The notes under the pieces: model-generated
The model's input: the letters and a program-made list of their open reading frames with translations, nothing else
The model's database searches: none
Told to the model about the DNA's origin: nothing
Program-made: the position numbers and the translations under genes
From: Crambe crambe
Lineage: Eukaryota > Porifera > Demospongiae > Poecilosclerida > Crambeidae
Reading direction: 5' to 3'
DNA: 64,000 nucleotides
Assembly: GCA_963924555.1 (NCBI GenBank)
Contig: OZ004597.1
Coordinates: forward strand, 6,273,904-6,337,903
Shown: positions 48,601 through 58,670 of the stretch, one piece after another
Numbering within the stretch: position 1 is the first letter of the stretch
Layout of the letters: each line of letters opens with the position of its first letter

Positions 48601-49250
48601 GTTGAGCCTGGCACGAATGCTAGTTGGACTAAATTTCAGCACATCGTGTCGCCAACAAATTTTCTCACCGAGATGACTTATATGCCTCTACATTAGATAA
48701 TATAACAGATGTTGTGGCACACAAATCAGCATCGTTAAGGAACGGTGCATTAAGTTCGGTATTGGTTTTTTGCTCTCTGCACAAAAATGGAAGGGGAAGG
48801 AACCTCCACTTTTCACGTGGAGAGCCTGGGGATGAGGCTAGACAGTGCTTTGCAAGTTGGTTGGCAGATTTATATTACTGGCTTCTTAACATAAATATCG
48901 CTTGGACCTCAGGCCCTGAAATGAGGCATTCAGGTAGTCGCTTCATATATCCACCATGCATGAGGGTGGCAGCCCAGATTAGTTTACACCACCCAGGTTT
49001 TGTGACCACTCCCTGTTCTAGCAGAGCTCCTATTCGTATGCCTTCTAGCTTAGCCAGAGCTCATATTAATATAGTAAGTTTGATAAAGCTGCATGAATAT
49101 ACAGTTCCTGTTGAGTTTATGGTGTTGTTGCAGTGTGAGGGTATGCTAAAAGTTGTCTTGTTTACTGGGTCTTTGCTGGGTCAGCTAATCCAAAGATCCC
49201 GTACGTTATAGTTGTCGTATTGAGCTGGAATGTGTATTGCAGTGAAAACT
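42600..49250 (+). repeat. Degenerate tandem repeat domain (B region), copy 2
   Basis: Collinear with 5800-12420 with scattered substitutions and small indels (for example 10 extra bases near 45253, and a difference near 47405). One substitution turns the stop at about 12300 of copy 1 into a sense codon (49126-49128), extending an ORF, which shows that reading frames here are not conserved features. Confidence 0.85.
44751..44807. repeat. Perfect 57-nt palindrome, copy 2
   Basis: Identical to 7944-8000; the perfect arms have survived in both copies of the duplication. Confidence 0.9.
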
Positions 49251-49839
49251 AAGTAGCATCTTTAAAAACAGTATTATCTGTGTAACGTAGATGATGACTG
49301 TGTGTGTTGAGTCAACTCTTTCAAACCGGCAATTCCTGCATGTTTGTATGTTTCTCCTACATTATCTTGTCATCAGTATAATGTGTCACCATGTCGTAAT
49401 GGCCAGTTAACTCATGACATGTCATCCTCACTAGTCCTTCAGGTCAGAGGTCAAGTAAACCTTTTGTACAATTGAGGGCTTCCTGCTATGGCGGGGTATA
49501 AGCGTCTTAAACTCTGGGCGAATGTCCCAGTAATCGCCCGGACATATATCCGGGCAAATGCCCGGGCAGTTGCCTGGGCACGGCACAAAAAAGGGGCGTG
49601 ACGACTACACCTTACCTAAAAAGGGCGGGGCAGATCACAAGTGGGCGTAGCTGGACTGCAGACAGATGCCCAGGCACTGCCCGGGCAGATGTCTGGGCGA
49701 ATGCTGGCGTTCAGTAAAGGGTTCAAGCCAGTCTAGCTTTATGCCCAGGCAGAATCGGAATCAGACTTTGTGTGCCCGTGTGTCTCTAGCACATAAATGG
49801 CAAGAAGAAGTAGGGCTGCTGTTTCATTCAGCTCTATAG
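49251..49839 (+). pseudogene. 5' flank and first 14 codons of the integrase-like gene
   Basis: Matches 12420-13013. The start codon at 49798 and the codons for MARRSRAAVSFSS remain, then the sequence jumps at TAG (49837-49839) to the repeat equivalent to 17914 onward. The CCCGGG palindrome cluster (49517-49770) is retained. Confidence 0.85.
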
Positions 49840-50253
49840 GGTCACTATGTGATAGATATCTAATAAATTCTTGTACTAAAAGAGGTCCAACATAGTCCCC
49901 ACTATAGCGGCCACATACTTGAGATATACAGGAAGCCTTCATACAGGGTGTGTAGGAGACCTAGTTGATGTGGTTGAAGCCACATGTCATGTCAAGTGGT
50001 GAGACCACACCTCCTCTGCTGGTAATTTTTTTTTTTTTTAATAGAAATACGGATGATCCTCCCTTTTAAGCAGTTCAGTTATCAACTTAAACTTGGTGAC
50101 AATAAAGATTCAAATAGAGCATTATGAGACTTCTGCGGTCTCGAATTAAACTTTCAAATAAGGGAAAATATCTCCAGAACAAAAAAAACAACAAAAAAAC
50201 GACAAACAAGACTACTTAATGACTTTGGTGATTGGAGAAGAACCTCTGGCATC

Positions 50254-50396
50254 TCATTCTGATTTCCACAGTTCGTGTAAATCTTCGTCATATTTACCTG
50301 TACGTAAAGGAGTGTCAACGATAATTCCAAACAGAGTGTCGACTTACCTTCGACGTACAACTTTTTCACGAATGGATGAGCCAGGTTTGGTGGAAC
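50254..50396 (-). pseudogene. 3' fragment of the kinase-like gene, cut at telomeric repeat
   Basis: Encodes PPNLAHPFVKKLYVEG, the 50-bp intron (50298-50347) and the last exon with stop at 50254-50256, without the 37-bp duplication. It is therefore related to the inverted gene at 18495. The coding sequence stops after 'gtggaac' and continues directly as 'tagggctaggg'. Confidence 0.9.
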
Positions 50397-50414
50397 TAGG
50401 GCTAGGGCTAGGGG
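50396..50414 (+). repeat. Interstitial telomeric repeat 1
   Basis: Three units of TAGGGC ending in an extra G, same orientation as the chromosome end, directly abutting the broken kinase gene. Confidence 0.9.
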
Positions 50415-50600
50415 CATGGAGAAGGATCCCTCACCATCCCTCATATATATAATATGATCCCTTATATTCATATACTTGAGTGTTTTATCCCTCAAATTCG
50501 CAAATTTGAGTCTTTTTTCCCCTTATGGTCATATACTTGGAGGATTTTACCCTTAAGTCAACCTCAACTTCATGGATAAATCTTATCTCGATTTAGGGGT
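50415..50600. other. Short unique stretch, no gene
   Basis: Contains loosely repeated 'tcatatacttgag' phrases (about 50468, 50528). Leads into the 52-bp array. Confidence 0.4.
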
Positions 50601-51020
50601 AAAATATCCATGAGGTTAGGTTTCTTTAACCTGGGTTGAGGTTTCCAGAGGTAAAATAGCCATGAGGTTATGTATTGTTAACCTGGGTTGAGGTTTCCAG
50701 AGGTAAAATAGCCATGAGGTTATGTCCTGTTAACCTGGGTTGAGGTTTCCAGAGGTAAAATAGCCATGAGGTTATGTCTTGTTAACCTGGGTTGAGGTTT
50801 CCAGAGGTAAAATAGCCATGAGGTTATGTCCTGTTAACCTGGGTTGAGGTTTCCAGAGGTAAAATAGCCATGAGGTTATGTCTTGTTAACCTGGGTTGAG
50901 GTTTCCAGAGGTAAAATAGCCATGAGGTTTTCCAACGTTAACCTGGGTTGAGGTTTCCAGAGGTAAAATAGCCATGAGGTTTTGTTTCGTTAACAGGGGT
51001 TGAGGTAAAGTATCCATGAG
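50600..51020 (+). repeat. 52-bp minisatellite, array 1
   Basis: About eight units of 52 bp with core 'aacctgggttgaggtttcca' followed by 'gaggtaaaatagccatgagg'. Variation is mostly in the linker (tgtcttgtt / tgtcctgtt / tccaacgtt). Confidence 0.95.
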
Positions 51021-51029
51021 GTTAGTTAA

Positions 51030-51290
51030 GTATTTATGAAGTCCCTCAAGTCACGGTAATGCACAGTAGATGTCCCTCAAGTCTATTCCTACACTTTGAA
51101 GTATTACCAAGTACACTTAAGTCCCTCAAGTATAGATAAAGACATTCAAAGTCCCTCAAGGCCAGATAGAGATTACGGAAGTCCCTCAAGTCATGGTAAT
51201 GCACAGTAGATGTCCCTCAAGTCTATTCCTACACTTTGAAGTATTACGAAGTACACTTAAGTCCCTCAAGTCCATGCATCCGTAGCGCAG
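51030..51290 (+). repeat. About 140-bp repeat rich in 'gtccctcaag', array 1
   Basis: Nearly two units, from 'gtccctcaagtcatggtaat' through 'ctattcctacactttgaagt'. Each unit contains several diverged copies of the 10-11-bp word. Related arrays at 52890-53045 and 56520-56940. Confidence 0.85.
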
Positions 51291-51348
51291 GCTGAAACCA
51301 CAGAAGGGGAAGTGCACGCCGTAGCCAGCCATATGACGCACTCAGTAG

Positions 51349-51736
51349 ATGTCCACCAGTCAACCTACCAACAGGCCGGCAACACTGAAAAGACTGTCAA
51401 AACGTAAGTCATTTACAGTCTGCACACACACTAGTTCAACTCACATTGTACCATTCAGATACAAGAAGTTGTGGCCACGCCTTCCCAAAGCACATCAAAC
51501 TCCACCCCCAGCAAAAAAGAAGACTCTATTCCGAAGAAGAATACTCAATCCTAAAGAGATATTTCGACATTGGCGGAGAGAGGTCTAAAGTGGCAAAACT
51601 TTCTGAGTGTGCAGATTTCCTTAGAGAGTACCAGAGAGATATGCAGTTTGAGGGGAAGGACACAGGACAAGATCAAAAACATGATAAAGCAGAGCAAGTG
51701 ACAGCAAACCAACAGTTCTTTTTATTTAAAATGTAA
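51349..51736 (+). CDS. Small spliced ORF, possibly SANT/Myb-like, function unknown
   Basis: ATG at 51349, exon 1 to 51403, 55-bp intron 51404-51458 (GTAAGT...CATTCAG), exon 2 to a stop at 51734-51736. The phases join in frame, giving 110 residues. The middle (RRLYSEEEYSILKRYF...LSECADFLREYQ) recalls a short helical motif with an acidic E-E-E-Y start, a Cys, and a following basic/amide-rich tail; similar C-terminal motifs occur in animal transposon-associated proteins. That resemblance is weak. A scrambled partial copy lies at 53050-53330, inverted in part. It is the only candidate gene between the kinase fragment and the telomere; it could be a captured 3' exon. Confidence 0.45.
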
Positions 51737-51849
51737 TCAATCATTCTCACAAAAAACAGTACTAATGTAATCAATCATTCTCACAATTTCTTTCTATTTC
51801 TAATCAAGTCTCACAATTCAAATTTTTCCTCTAGAAATTTAGATACTTT

Positions 51850-52200
51850 TTGCTGGACATCCCTCCTAGCTATACACTTATCTTTCCCTCCCGGCTTGCA
51901 CGTCTCGGTGAATATCCTTCATGGATCCTTCCTGGATATTCTGGGACTTTGAAATTTCAGATACTTCTAGGAGGACAATTGGTGGCCCCCATGGATTCTG
52001 AGAGGACAATTGGTGACCCCCATGGATTCTGGGAGGACAATTGGTGACCCCCATGGGCCAGATACATCATCCCTCCTAGCTATGACCTTACCTTTCCCTC
52101 CTGGCTTGCACATCTCAGTGAATATCCTTCATGGTTTCGTATTCGATCCTTCCTGGATATTCTGGGACTTTGAAATTTCAGCTCCTTCTTGGAGGATCCA
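51850..52200 (+). repeat. Composite unit of the 31-bp/250-bp satellite, isolated copies
   Basis: One full and one partial unit with 'ggcttgca' + 'tctcggtgaatatccttcat' and 'aggacaattggtgaccccca'. Same family as 53340-55127. Confidence 0.9.
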
Positions 52201-52875
52201 GAGGTAAAATAGCCATGAGGTTATGTCTTGTTAACCTGGGTTGAGGTTTCCAGAGGTAAAATAGCCATGAGGTTATCCATCGTTAACTTGGGTTGAGGTT
52301 TCCAGAGGTAAAATAGCCATGAGGTTATGTCTTGTTAACCTGGGTTGAGGTTTCCAGAGGTAAAATAGCCATGAGGTTATCCAACGTTAACCTGGGTTGA
52401 GGTTTCCAGAGGTAAAATAGCCATGAGGTTATGTCTTGTTAATCTGGGTTGAGGTTTCCAGAGGTAAAATAGCCATGAGGTTATGTCTTGTTAATCTGGG
52501 TTGAGGTTTCCAGAGGTAAAATAGCCATGAGGTTATCCAATGTTAACCTGGGTTGAGGTTTCCAGAGGTAAAATAGCCATGAGGTTATGTCTTGTTAACC
52601 TGGGTTGAGGTTTCCAGAGGTAAAATAGCCATGAGGTTATCCAACGTTAACCTGGGTTGAGGTTTCCAGAGGTAAAATAGCCATGAGGTTATGTCTTGTT
52701 AACCTGGGTTGAGGTAAAATAGCCATGAGGTTATCCAACGTTAACCTGGGTTGAGGTTTCCAGAGGTAAAATAGCCATGAGGTTATGTCTTATTAACCTG
52801 GGTTGAGGTTTTCAGAGGTAAAATAGCCATGAGGTTTTGTTTCGTTAACAGGGGTTGAGGTAAAGTATCCATGAG
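52195..52875 (+). repeat. 52-bp minisatellite, array 2
   Basis: About thirteen units, one of them shortened near 52710. Linkers tend to alternate between a 'tgtcttgtt' and a 'tccaacgtt' type, suggesting a two-unit higher-order repeat. Confidence 0.95.
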
Positions 52876-52889
52876 GTTAGTTAAGTATT

Positions 52890-53340
52890 TATGAAGTCCC
52901 TCAAGTCATGGTAATGCACAGTAGATGTCCCTCAAGTCTATTCCTACATTTGGAAGTATTACCAAGTACACTTAAGTCCCTCAAGTCCATGCAAAGTCCC
53001 TAAAGGCCTGATAGAGATTACAAAAGTCCCTCAAGTCATGGTAATGCACAAGAAGTTGTGGCCACGCCTTCCCAAAGCACATCAAACTCCACCCCTCAAC
53101 CACCAGCAAGTGTATAGCTAGGAGGGATGTCCAGCCAAAAGTATCTAAATTTCTAGTCCTAATCGAGAGGAAAAATTTTTTATAATTGAATTGTGAGACT
53201 TGATTTTAAATATAAAGAAATTGTGAGAATGATTGATTACATTAGAACTGTTTTTTGTGAGAATGATTGATTAGTCGAAATATCTCTTTAGGATTGAGTA
53301 TTCTTCTTCGGAATAGAGTCGTCTCTTTTTTATCTTTCCC
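52890..53340. repeat. Rearranged block: 'gtccctcaag' repeats plus scrambled copy of the 51.4-51.85-kb ORF region
   Basis: 52890-53045 repeats the about-140-bp family; 53050-53085 matches 51465-51500 directly; 53170-53330 matches 51530-51850 in reverse complement. No intact gene. Confidence 0.75.
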
Positions 53341-55127
53341 TCCCGGCTTGCACGTCTCGGTGAATATCCTTCATGGATCCTTCCTGGATATTCTGGGACC
53401 TTGAAATTTCAGATACTTCTAGGAGGACAATAGGTGGCCCCCATGGATTCTGAGAGGACAATTGGTGACCCCCATGGGCCAGATATATCATCCCTCCTAG
53501 CTATGACCTTACCTTGCACATCTCAGTGGATATCCTTCATGGTTTCGTATTCGATCCTTCCTGGATATTCTGGGACTTTGAAATTTCAGCTCCTTCTTGG
53601 AGGACAATTGGTGGCCCCCATGGATTCTTGGAGGACAATTGGTGGCCCCCATGGATCCTGAGAGGACAATTGGTGACCCCCATGGATTCTGGGAGGACAA
53701 TTGGTGACCCCCATGGGCCAGATATATCATCCCTCCTAGCTATGACCTTACCTTTCCCTCCTGGCTTGCACATCTCAGTGAATATCCTTCATGGTTTCGT
53801 ATTCGATCCTTCCTGGATATTCTGGGACTTTGAAATTTCAGCTCCTTCTTGGAGGACAATTGGTGGCCCCCATGGATTCTTGGAGGACAATTGGTGGCCC
53901 CCATGGATCCTGAGAGGACAATTGGTGACCCCCATGGATTCTGGGAGGACAATTGGTGACCCCCCATGGGCCAGATATATCATCCCTCCTAGCTATGACC
54001 TTACCTTTCCCTCCTGGCTTGCACATCTCAGTGAATATCCTTCATGGTTTCGTATTCGATCCTTCCTGGATATTCTGGGACTTTGAAATTTCAGCTCCTT
54101 CTTGGAGGACAATTGGTGGCCCCCATGGATTCTTGGAGGACAATTGGTGGCCCCCATGGATCCTGAGAGGACAATTGGTGACCCCCATCATCCCTCCTAG
54201 CTATGACCTTACCTTTCCCTCCTGGCTTGCACATCTCAGTGAATATCCTTCATGGTTTCATATTCGATCCTTCCTGGATATTCTGGGACTTTGAAATTTC
54301 AGCTCCTTCTTGGAGGACAATTGGTGGCCCCCATGGATTCTTGGAGGACAATTGGTGGCCCCCATGGATCCTGAGAGGACAATTGGTGACCCCCATGGAT
54401 TCTGGGAGGACAATTGGTGATCCCCCATGGGCCAGATATATCATCCCTCCTAGCTATGACCTTACCTTTCCCTCCTGGCTTGCACGTCTCAGTGAATATC
54501 CTTCATGGTTTCGTATTCGATCCTTCCTGGATATTCTGGGACTTTGAAATTTCAGATACTTCTAGGAGGACAATTGGTGGCCCCCATGGATTCTGAGAGG
54601 ACAATTGGTGACCAGATATATCATCCCTCCTAGCTATGACCTTACCTTTCCCTCCTGGCTTGCATATCTCAGTGAATATCCTTCATGGTTTCGTATTCGA
54701 TCCTTCCTGGATATTCTGGGACTTTGAAATTTCAGCTCCTTCTTGGAGGACAATTGGTGGCCCCCATGGATTCTTGGAGGACAATTGGTGGCCCCCATGG
54801 ATCCTGAGAGGACAATTGGTGACCCCCATGGATTCTGGGAGGACAATTGGTGACCCCCCATGGGCCAGATATATCATCCCTCCTAGCTATGACCTTACCT
54901 TTCCCTCCTGGCTTGCACATCTCAGTGAATATCCTTCATGGTTTCGTATTCGATCCTTCCTGGATATTCTGGGACTTTGAAATTTCAGATACTTCTAGGA
55001 GGACAATTGGTGGCCCCCATGGATTCTGAGAGGACAATTGGTGACCAGATATATCATCCCTCCTAGCTATGACCTTACCTTTCCCTCCTGGCTTGCACGT
55101 CTCAGTGAATATCCTTCATGGTTTCAT
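53340..55127 (+). repeat. Higher-order satellite with 31-bp subrepeats
   Basis: Units run from 'ttccctcctggcttgcac' through 'ggatattctgggactttgaa' to two to four 31-bp subunits ('aggacaattggtggccccca'). Distances between successive 'cttgca' marks are about 253, 208, 252, 181, 252 and 181 bp, depending on the number of 31-bp subunits. Long overlapping ORFs on both strands follow from the repetition and are not taken as genes. Confidence 0.95.
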
Positions 55128-55385
55128 AGAAGGGATGACTAGGGCTAGATGCAACTCGGAAGGGATGACTAGAGCTAGATTCAACTTGGAAGGGATGTCT
55201 AGGGCTAGATCCAACTTGGAAGGGATGTCTAGGGCTAAATGCAACTCAGAAGGGATGACTAGGGCTAGATGCAACTCGGAAGGGATGACTAGGGCTAGAT
55301 GCAACTCGGAAGGGATGACTAGGGCTAGATGCAACTTGGAAGGGATGATTAGGGCAAGATGCAACTCGGAAGGGCTAGATTTCAA
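55128..55385 (+). repeat. 30-bp minisatellite carrying an embedded telomere-like motif
   Basis: Eight or nine units of 30 bp, 'gaagggatgactagggctag' plus 'atgcaactcg'. Each includes CTAGGGCTAG, i.e. one and a half telomeric hexamers. Confidence 0.95.
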
Positions 55386-55529
55386 AGTATATAACCTACA
55401 TGGCTAAATTAGGTGCCCCGGGTTAATACAGGTTGAGGTTATAAACCTACATGGCTAAATTAGGTGCCCCCGGGTTAATACAGGTTGAGGTTATAAACCT
55501 ACATGGCTAAATTAGGTGCCCCCGGGTTA
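55386..55529 (+). repeat. About 53-bp repeat, three units
   Basis: Units 'cctacatggctaaattaggt' followed by 'gccccgggttaatacaggtt'; the end 'ggttgaggt' recalls the 52-bp family. Confidence 0.9.
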
Positions 55530-55551
55530 ATAGGGCTAGGGCTAGGGCCCT
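55530..55551 (+). repeat. Interstitial telomeric repeat 2
   Basis: 'tagggctagggctagggccc', about three units in the forward orientation, between two different repeat blocks. Confidence 0.85.
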
Positions 55552-56520
55552 AGAAAGTGTCCCTTTTTGTGTCCATTTAGGGTCATTTTGTGTCCATGAG
55601 ATTGACATTGTGTCTCTTTAAAACCTCTGTGTCCAATTTTGGAAGTCACTGTGTCCTTCATTTTCGAGGAATTTAGTAACCCCTTTTTGAAAAAATAATA
55701 AAGATGCGTCCTTCAACCTCTCCTTTGTGGCCTTCAATCTACATGGTGTCCTTTTTAAATCTCTGTCCCTTTTCTGTGTCCTTTCATCTCTAATGTGCCC
55801 CAGTTAAGAGTTATCGAGCTTAAACTTTGAGTACTTCTTTCTCAAGGAAGAAATGGTCTTAAAATTTCAAATACTACTTCATTATGAAGGGTATTCTTTC
55901 TATTACTTGTTCACAGGAACTAATATATCTCAAAGTATGGTCTACTATGCCAATCGTCCTCTCAAAATGAGCATCTCAATTATATACTCCAATAAAATTT
56001 ATTTTAAAGTTCCTATAAGGTGTCTCTATTTTATTTCTTGTTCCTTATGATCTATTTTTCTTACCATATTTATTTGTTTGCATATAGATAAAGACGAACA
56101 ATAAGGGATTGGAGGACACAAGTGTCCACTACATTTATTCACGTATCATCATTCTGTTAACTATCAATTGCTTTATCTAGTACTCTATTTCATTGAAAAA
56201 AATATTATTTCTATATTCATCACAAGTTGGACACAAGCGTCCCATTTCCTCTGTACATATCTGCACTACATCAATGAATAGTATAATCCTCCTTGTGGTA
56301 TATCTTCGGTGTAATAGATGTACTTCAAGTCTATTTCACGAATATGAAAATTTGGGACACAAAACCCCCCTTTTTTCAAATTTACATCTTGTATTGGGTA
56401 TTTGTCTCAAGATTTCCAATATAAAGTGTGTCTTCCTACTACTTGTGAACAGGAACTACTACTATGCCAACGGTCCTCTCGAAATGAACTCCTTGATTAT
56501 AATACTCCATTGTAAAGACA
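55552..56520 (+). other. Subtelomeric sequence with 'gtgtcc'-rich start and a partial duplication
   Basis: 55555-55800 is dominated by 'tgtgtcc' words. 55870-55975 is repeated in diverged form at about 56410-56510 (around 'ctacttgt-aacaggaact'). Short ORFs only; none is recognised. Confidence 0.5.
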
Positions 56521-56940
56521 TGCAAAGTCCCTCAAGGCCTGATAGAGACTACGGATGTGGTAATGCAAAGTCCACGTCCCTCAAGTCTATTCCGATATTT
56601 AGAGGTATTACCAAGTACACGTAAGTCCCCCAAGTCCAGATAAAGACATGCAAAGTCCCTCAAGGCCTGATAGAGACTACGGAAGTCCCTCATGGTAATG
56701 CACAGTAGATGTCCCTCAAGTCTATTCCGATATTTAGAAGTATTACTGAGTACACGTAATTCCCCCAAGTCCAGATAAAGACATACAAAGTCCCTCAAGG
56801 CCTGATAGAGTCTCTCAAGTCATGGTAATGCACAGTCCATGTCCCTCAAGTCTATCCAAGTACACGTAAGTCCCCCAAATCCAGATAAAGACATGCTCAA
56901 TGCCTGATAGAGACTACGGAAGTCTCTCAAGTCATGGTAA
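56520..56940 (+). repeat. 'gtccctcaag' repeat family, array 3
   Basis: About three diverged units of roughly 130 bp with 'cctgatagagactacgga' and 'agtccagataaagacatg', the same family as 51030 and 52890. Confidence 0.85.
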
Positions 56941-56941
56941 T

Positions 56942-57540
56942 GCTTTCAAAGAGTCTCATTTGATCATAAATAATTGCTTATCTACAGTGATACAAAGGCC
57001 ACAAAGAGTCATCAAAAGCCTAAAAATGTGGTATCGAGGAAGGGACACAAAAAGTTCATCTGCAAAAAATTACTCACACAGCCTAGACTTTCAAAGAGTC
57101 TCATTTGATCATAAATATTGCTTATCTACAGTGGTACAATAAAAGGGACACAAAAAGGCCACAAAGAGTCATCTGCTACAAAAGGCCATAAAATGCAGTA
57201 TCCAGGAAGGGACACAAAAAGTTCATCTGCAAAAAATCACTCACACAGTCTAGAGTCTCATTTGATCATAAATATTGCTTATCTACAGTGGTACAATAAA
57301 AGGGACACAAAAAGGCCACAAAGAGTCATCTGCTACAAAAGGCCATAAAATGCAGTATCCAGGAAGGGACACAAAAAGTTCATTTGCAAAAAATCACTCA
57401 CACAGCCTAGATTTTCAAACAGTCTCATTTTATCATAAATATTGCTTCTCTACAGTGGTACAATGAAAGGGACACAAAAAGGCCACAAAGAGTCATCTGC
57501 TACAAGAGGCCATAAAATGCAGTATCGAGGGAGAATTATA
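56942..57540 (+). repeat. About 157-bp tandem repeat, four units
   Basis: Units start 'gagtctcatttgatcataaa' at about 56951, 57096, 57253 and 57419, and include 'agggacacaaaaaggccaca'. Adjacent unit ORFs are similar because the units are. Confidence 0.9.
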
Positions 57541-57879
57541 AAGGACACAAAATTCCTCAAAATAACAACCAAAAGAGCGCATACACAGCCTAAACATTCC
57601 TAGAGTCTCTCAGTTCTTCACAAAGATCCATTCAAGTTAACGTAACGACAAAAGGGACACAAAAATGGCCACGATGCCCTGAAAAACCTGTCCAAAAAAC
57701 AAAATTTACTGAAAAAATAGCTTTTTTTGACTTAAAAATGGCGTAGAAAGCGTGGGCTGGTGATAGCCACGAAATTAGCAGGAAAAAACCACATCTACAG
57801 CTTTAGGACACAAAAATTTAGAAGGTCCCAATTCCACAAAAAAGGAGCCGCCTGTGGGGCTCACTGCCATACGAAATTA
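57541..57879 (+). other. Unique AT-rich stretch, no gene
   Basis: Repeated 'gggacacaaaaa' words fade into unique sequence. No coding signal. Confidence 0.4.
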
Positions 57880-58035
57880 GCGCACTTCCGTGACGTCCCC
57901 GTACCACTTCCTTCCGTTATTAGACAAATTTCAATTTTGCGGTAGCCCGGGGCTGCCGCGCGGCCACGGAAAGGACACACCCCCATCCGGTCGGGCATGC
58001 GCAGTAGTACTTCCTGTGTGAAACCCCGTCTAAAT
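57880..58035. promoter_or_regulatory. CpG-rich promoter-like patch next to a telomere tract
   Basis: GC-rich, CpG-dense island in AT-rich surroundings. Within it: 'cacttccg' followed by 'tgacgtcc' (57883-57898; ETS-like and CRE-like), 'cacttccttccg' (about 57905), 'ggcatgcgcag' (57994-58004; NRF1-like) and 'acttcctg' (58009-58016; ETS-like). These motifs typify metazoan housekeeping CpG promoters. It ends about 6 bp before the telomere tract at 58041. Direction and use are inference. Confidence 0.45.
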
Positions 58036-58040
58036 TTTTC

Positions 58041-58110
58041 CTAGGGCATGGGCTAGGGCTAGGGCTAGGGCTAGGGCTAGGGCTAGGGCTAGGGCTAGGG
58101 CTAGGGCTAG
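58041..58110 (+). repeat. Interstitial telomeric repeat 3
   Basis: About eleven TAGGGC units (first one imperfect, 'tagggcatgggc') in forward orientation, followed immediately by 'tgcatcaag'. Confidence 0.95.
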
Positions 58111-58670
58111 TGCATCAAGTTTTGTGTTGAGCGAACCCACGCCTGTGTTCTTCTTTGGGTAGTTCTTTTTGGCTGTTCTTGTTGCCATTGTTCTTGGTAC
58201 GTCTGGTGGTAGGAAAGTTCTGGTGAATGAAGTTCTGCGTCTGATAAAACAGAGCAGAGTGGTCTCTGCCACAGTTCGATAGCCGGTAGTAAATAGAGTA
58301 GAGAGATATAGCAGGTAAAAAATCTTTTTTTTGGAAAAAAGAAACACCAACGTTTCAACTAGTGGATCTAGTCTTCGTCAGGGTGAAATGAATAAAGCAC
58401 GTGGCGTGTGTCTTATATACCTAGCTATATGAGTGTTCTGATTGGTCAACGTTTGGTGAGTCTGATTGGTCGGCTATGACGTATTGGCAATGACGTATTG
58501 GCATTTTGCTTCGGCTCCGTCTGGTGGGTGTGGCCTTCACGATCTTTTTCTCGGTCTTGTGTTGGGAGGAGAACTTGCTTCTTTTCTGTCTCTGTTGGGT
58601 CTTTTTCTCTGTTGTTGAGGTGGGATCCTGCAAGTGGTAGTTAGGGATTGTCAGAGGGTGTCTGTTTGGT
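58111..58670 (-). mobile_element. Possible Penelope-like or retrozyme-like fragment between telomere tracts
   Basis: Read on the minus strand, it contains a hammerhead-like core (58381-58352), then an A/T stretch and a short open frame ending in telomere repeats. Telomere tracts bound both sides. No RT or GIY-YIG domain is recognisable, so the element would be truncated or non-autonomous. Called from the ribozyme-like motif and position only. Confidence 0.35.
58352..58381 (-). ncRNA. Hammerhead-ribozyme-like core
   Basis: Minus strand reads CTGACGA (58381-58375), a stem II with ACTAG paired to CTAGT, then GAAAC (58356-58352) followed by GTTGG. CUGANGA, stem II and GAAA are the conserved hammerhead core in the right order and spacing. 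The stem III/stem I partner strand and cleavage triplet were not located with confidence; a candidate 'aacgtt' lies at 58447-58452. The same words occur in the terminal repeats of Penelope-like elements. Confidence 0.45.

Larger units (their letters stand above)
29649..50396 (+). repeat. Large direct duplication, copy 2 (ends in telomeric repeat)
   Basis: Collinear with 1-18646. Differences: insertion of about 34440-39370, insertion of 39621-41765, and loss of the segment equivalent to 13014-17913, with the trinucleotide TAG shared at the breakpoint (49837-49839). The copy ends abruptly at 50396, where TAGGGC units start. Confidence 0.93.

Noticed and set aside
48714-49211. 165-codon ORF in the B region of copy 2 (137 codons in copy 1)
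   Set aside because: Composed of repeat modules shared with other parts of the region; length differs by a single substitution, and there is no domain.
53514-55407. Long overlapping ORFs on both strands (up to 190 codons)
   Set aside because: They are translations of the 31-bp and 250-bp satellite units in several frames at once, with no start context, splice pattern or family resemblance.
50600-57540. CRISPR-like appearance of regularly spaced repeats
   Set aside because: Units are head-to-tail minisatellites without unique spacers, in a eukaryotic subtelomere, with no cas genes.
58030-58350. Minus-strand ORF ending in an Ala-Leu repeat
   Set aside because: The Ala-Leu tail is the translation of the telomere tract at 58041-58110.
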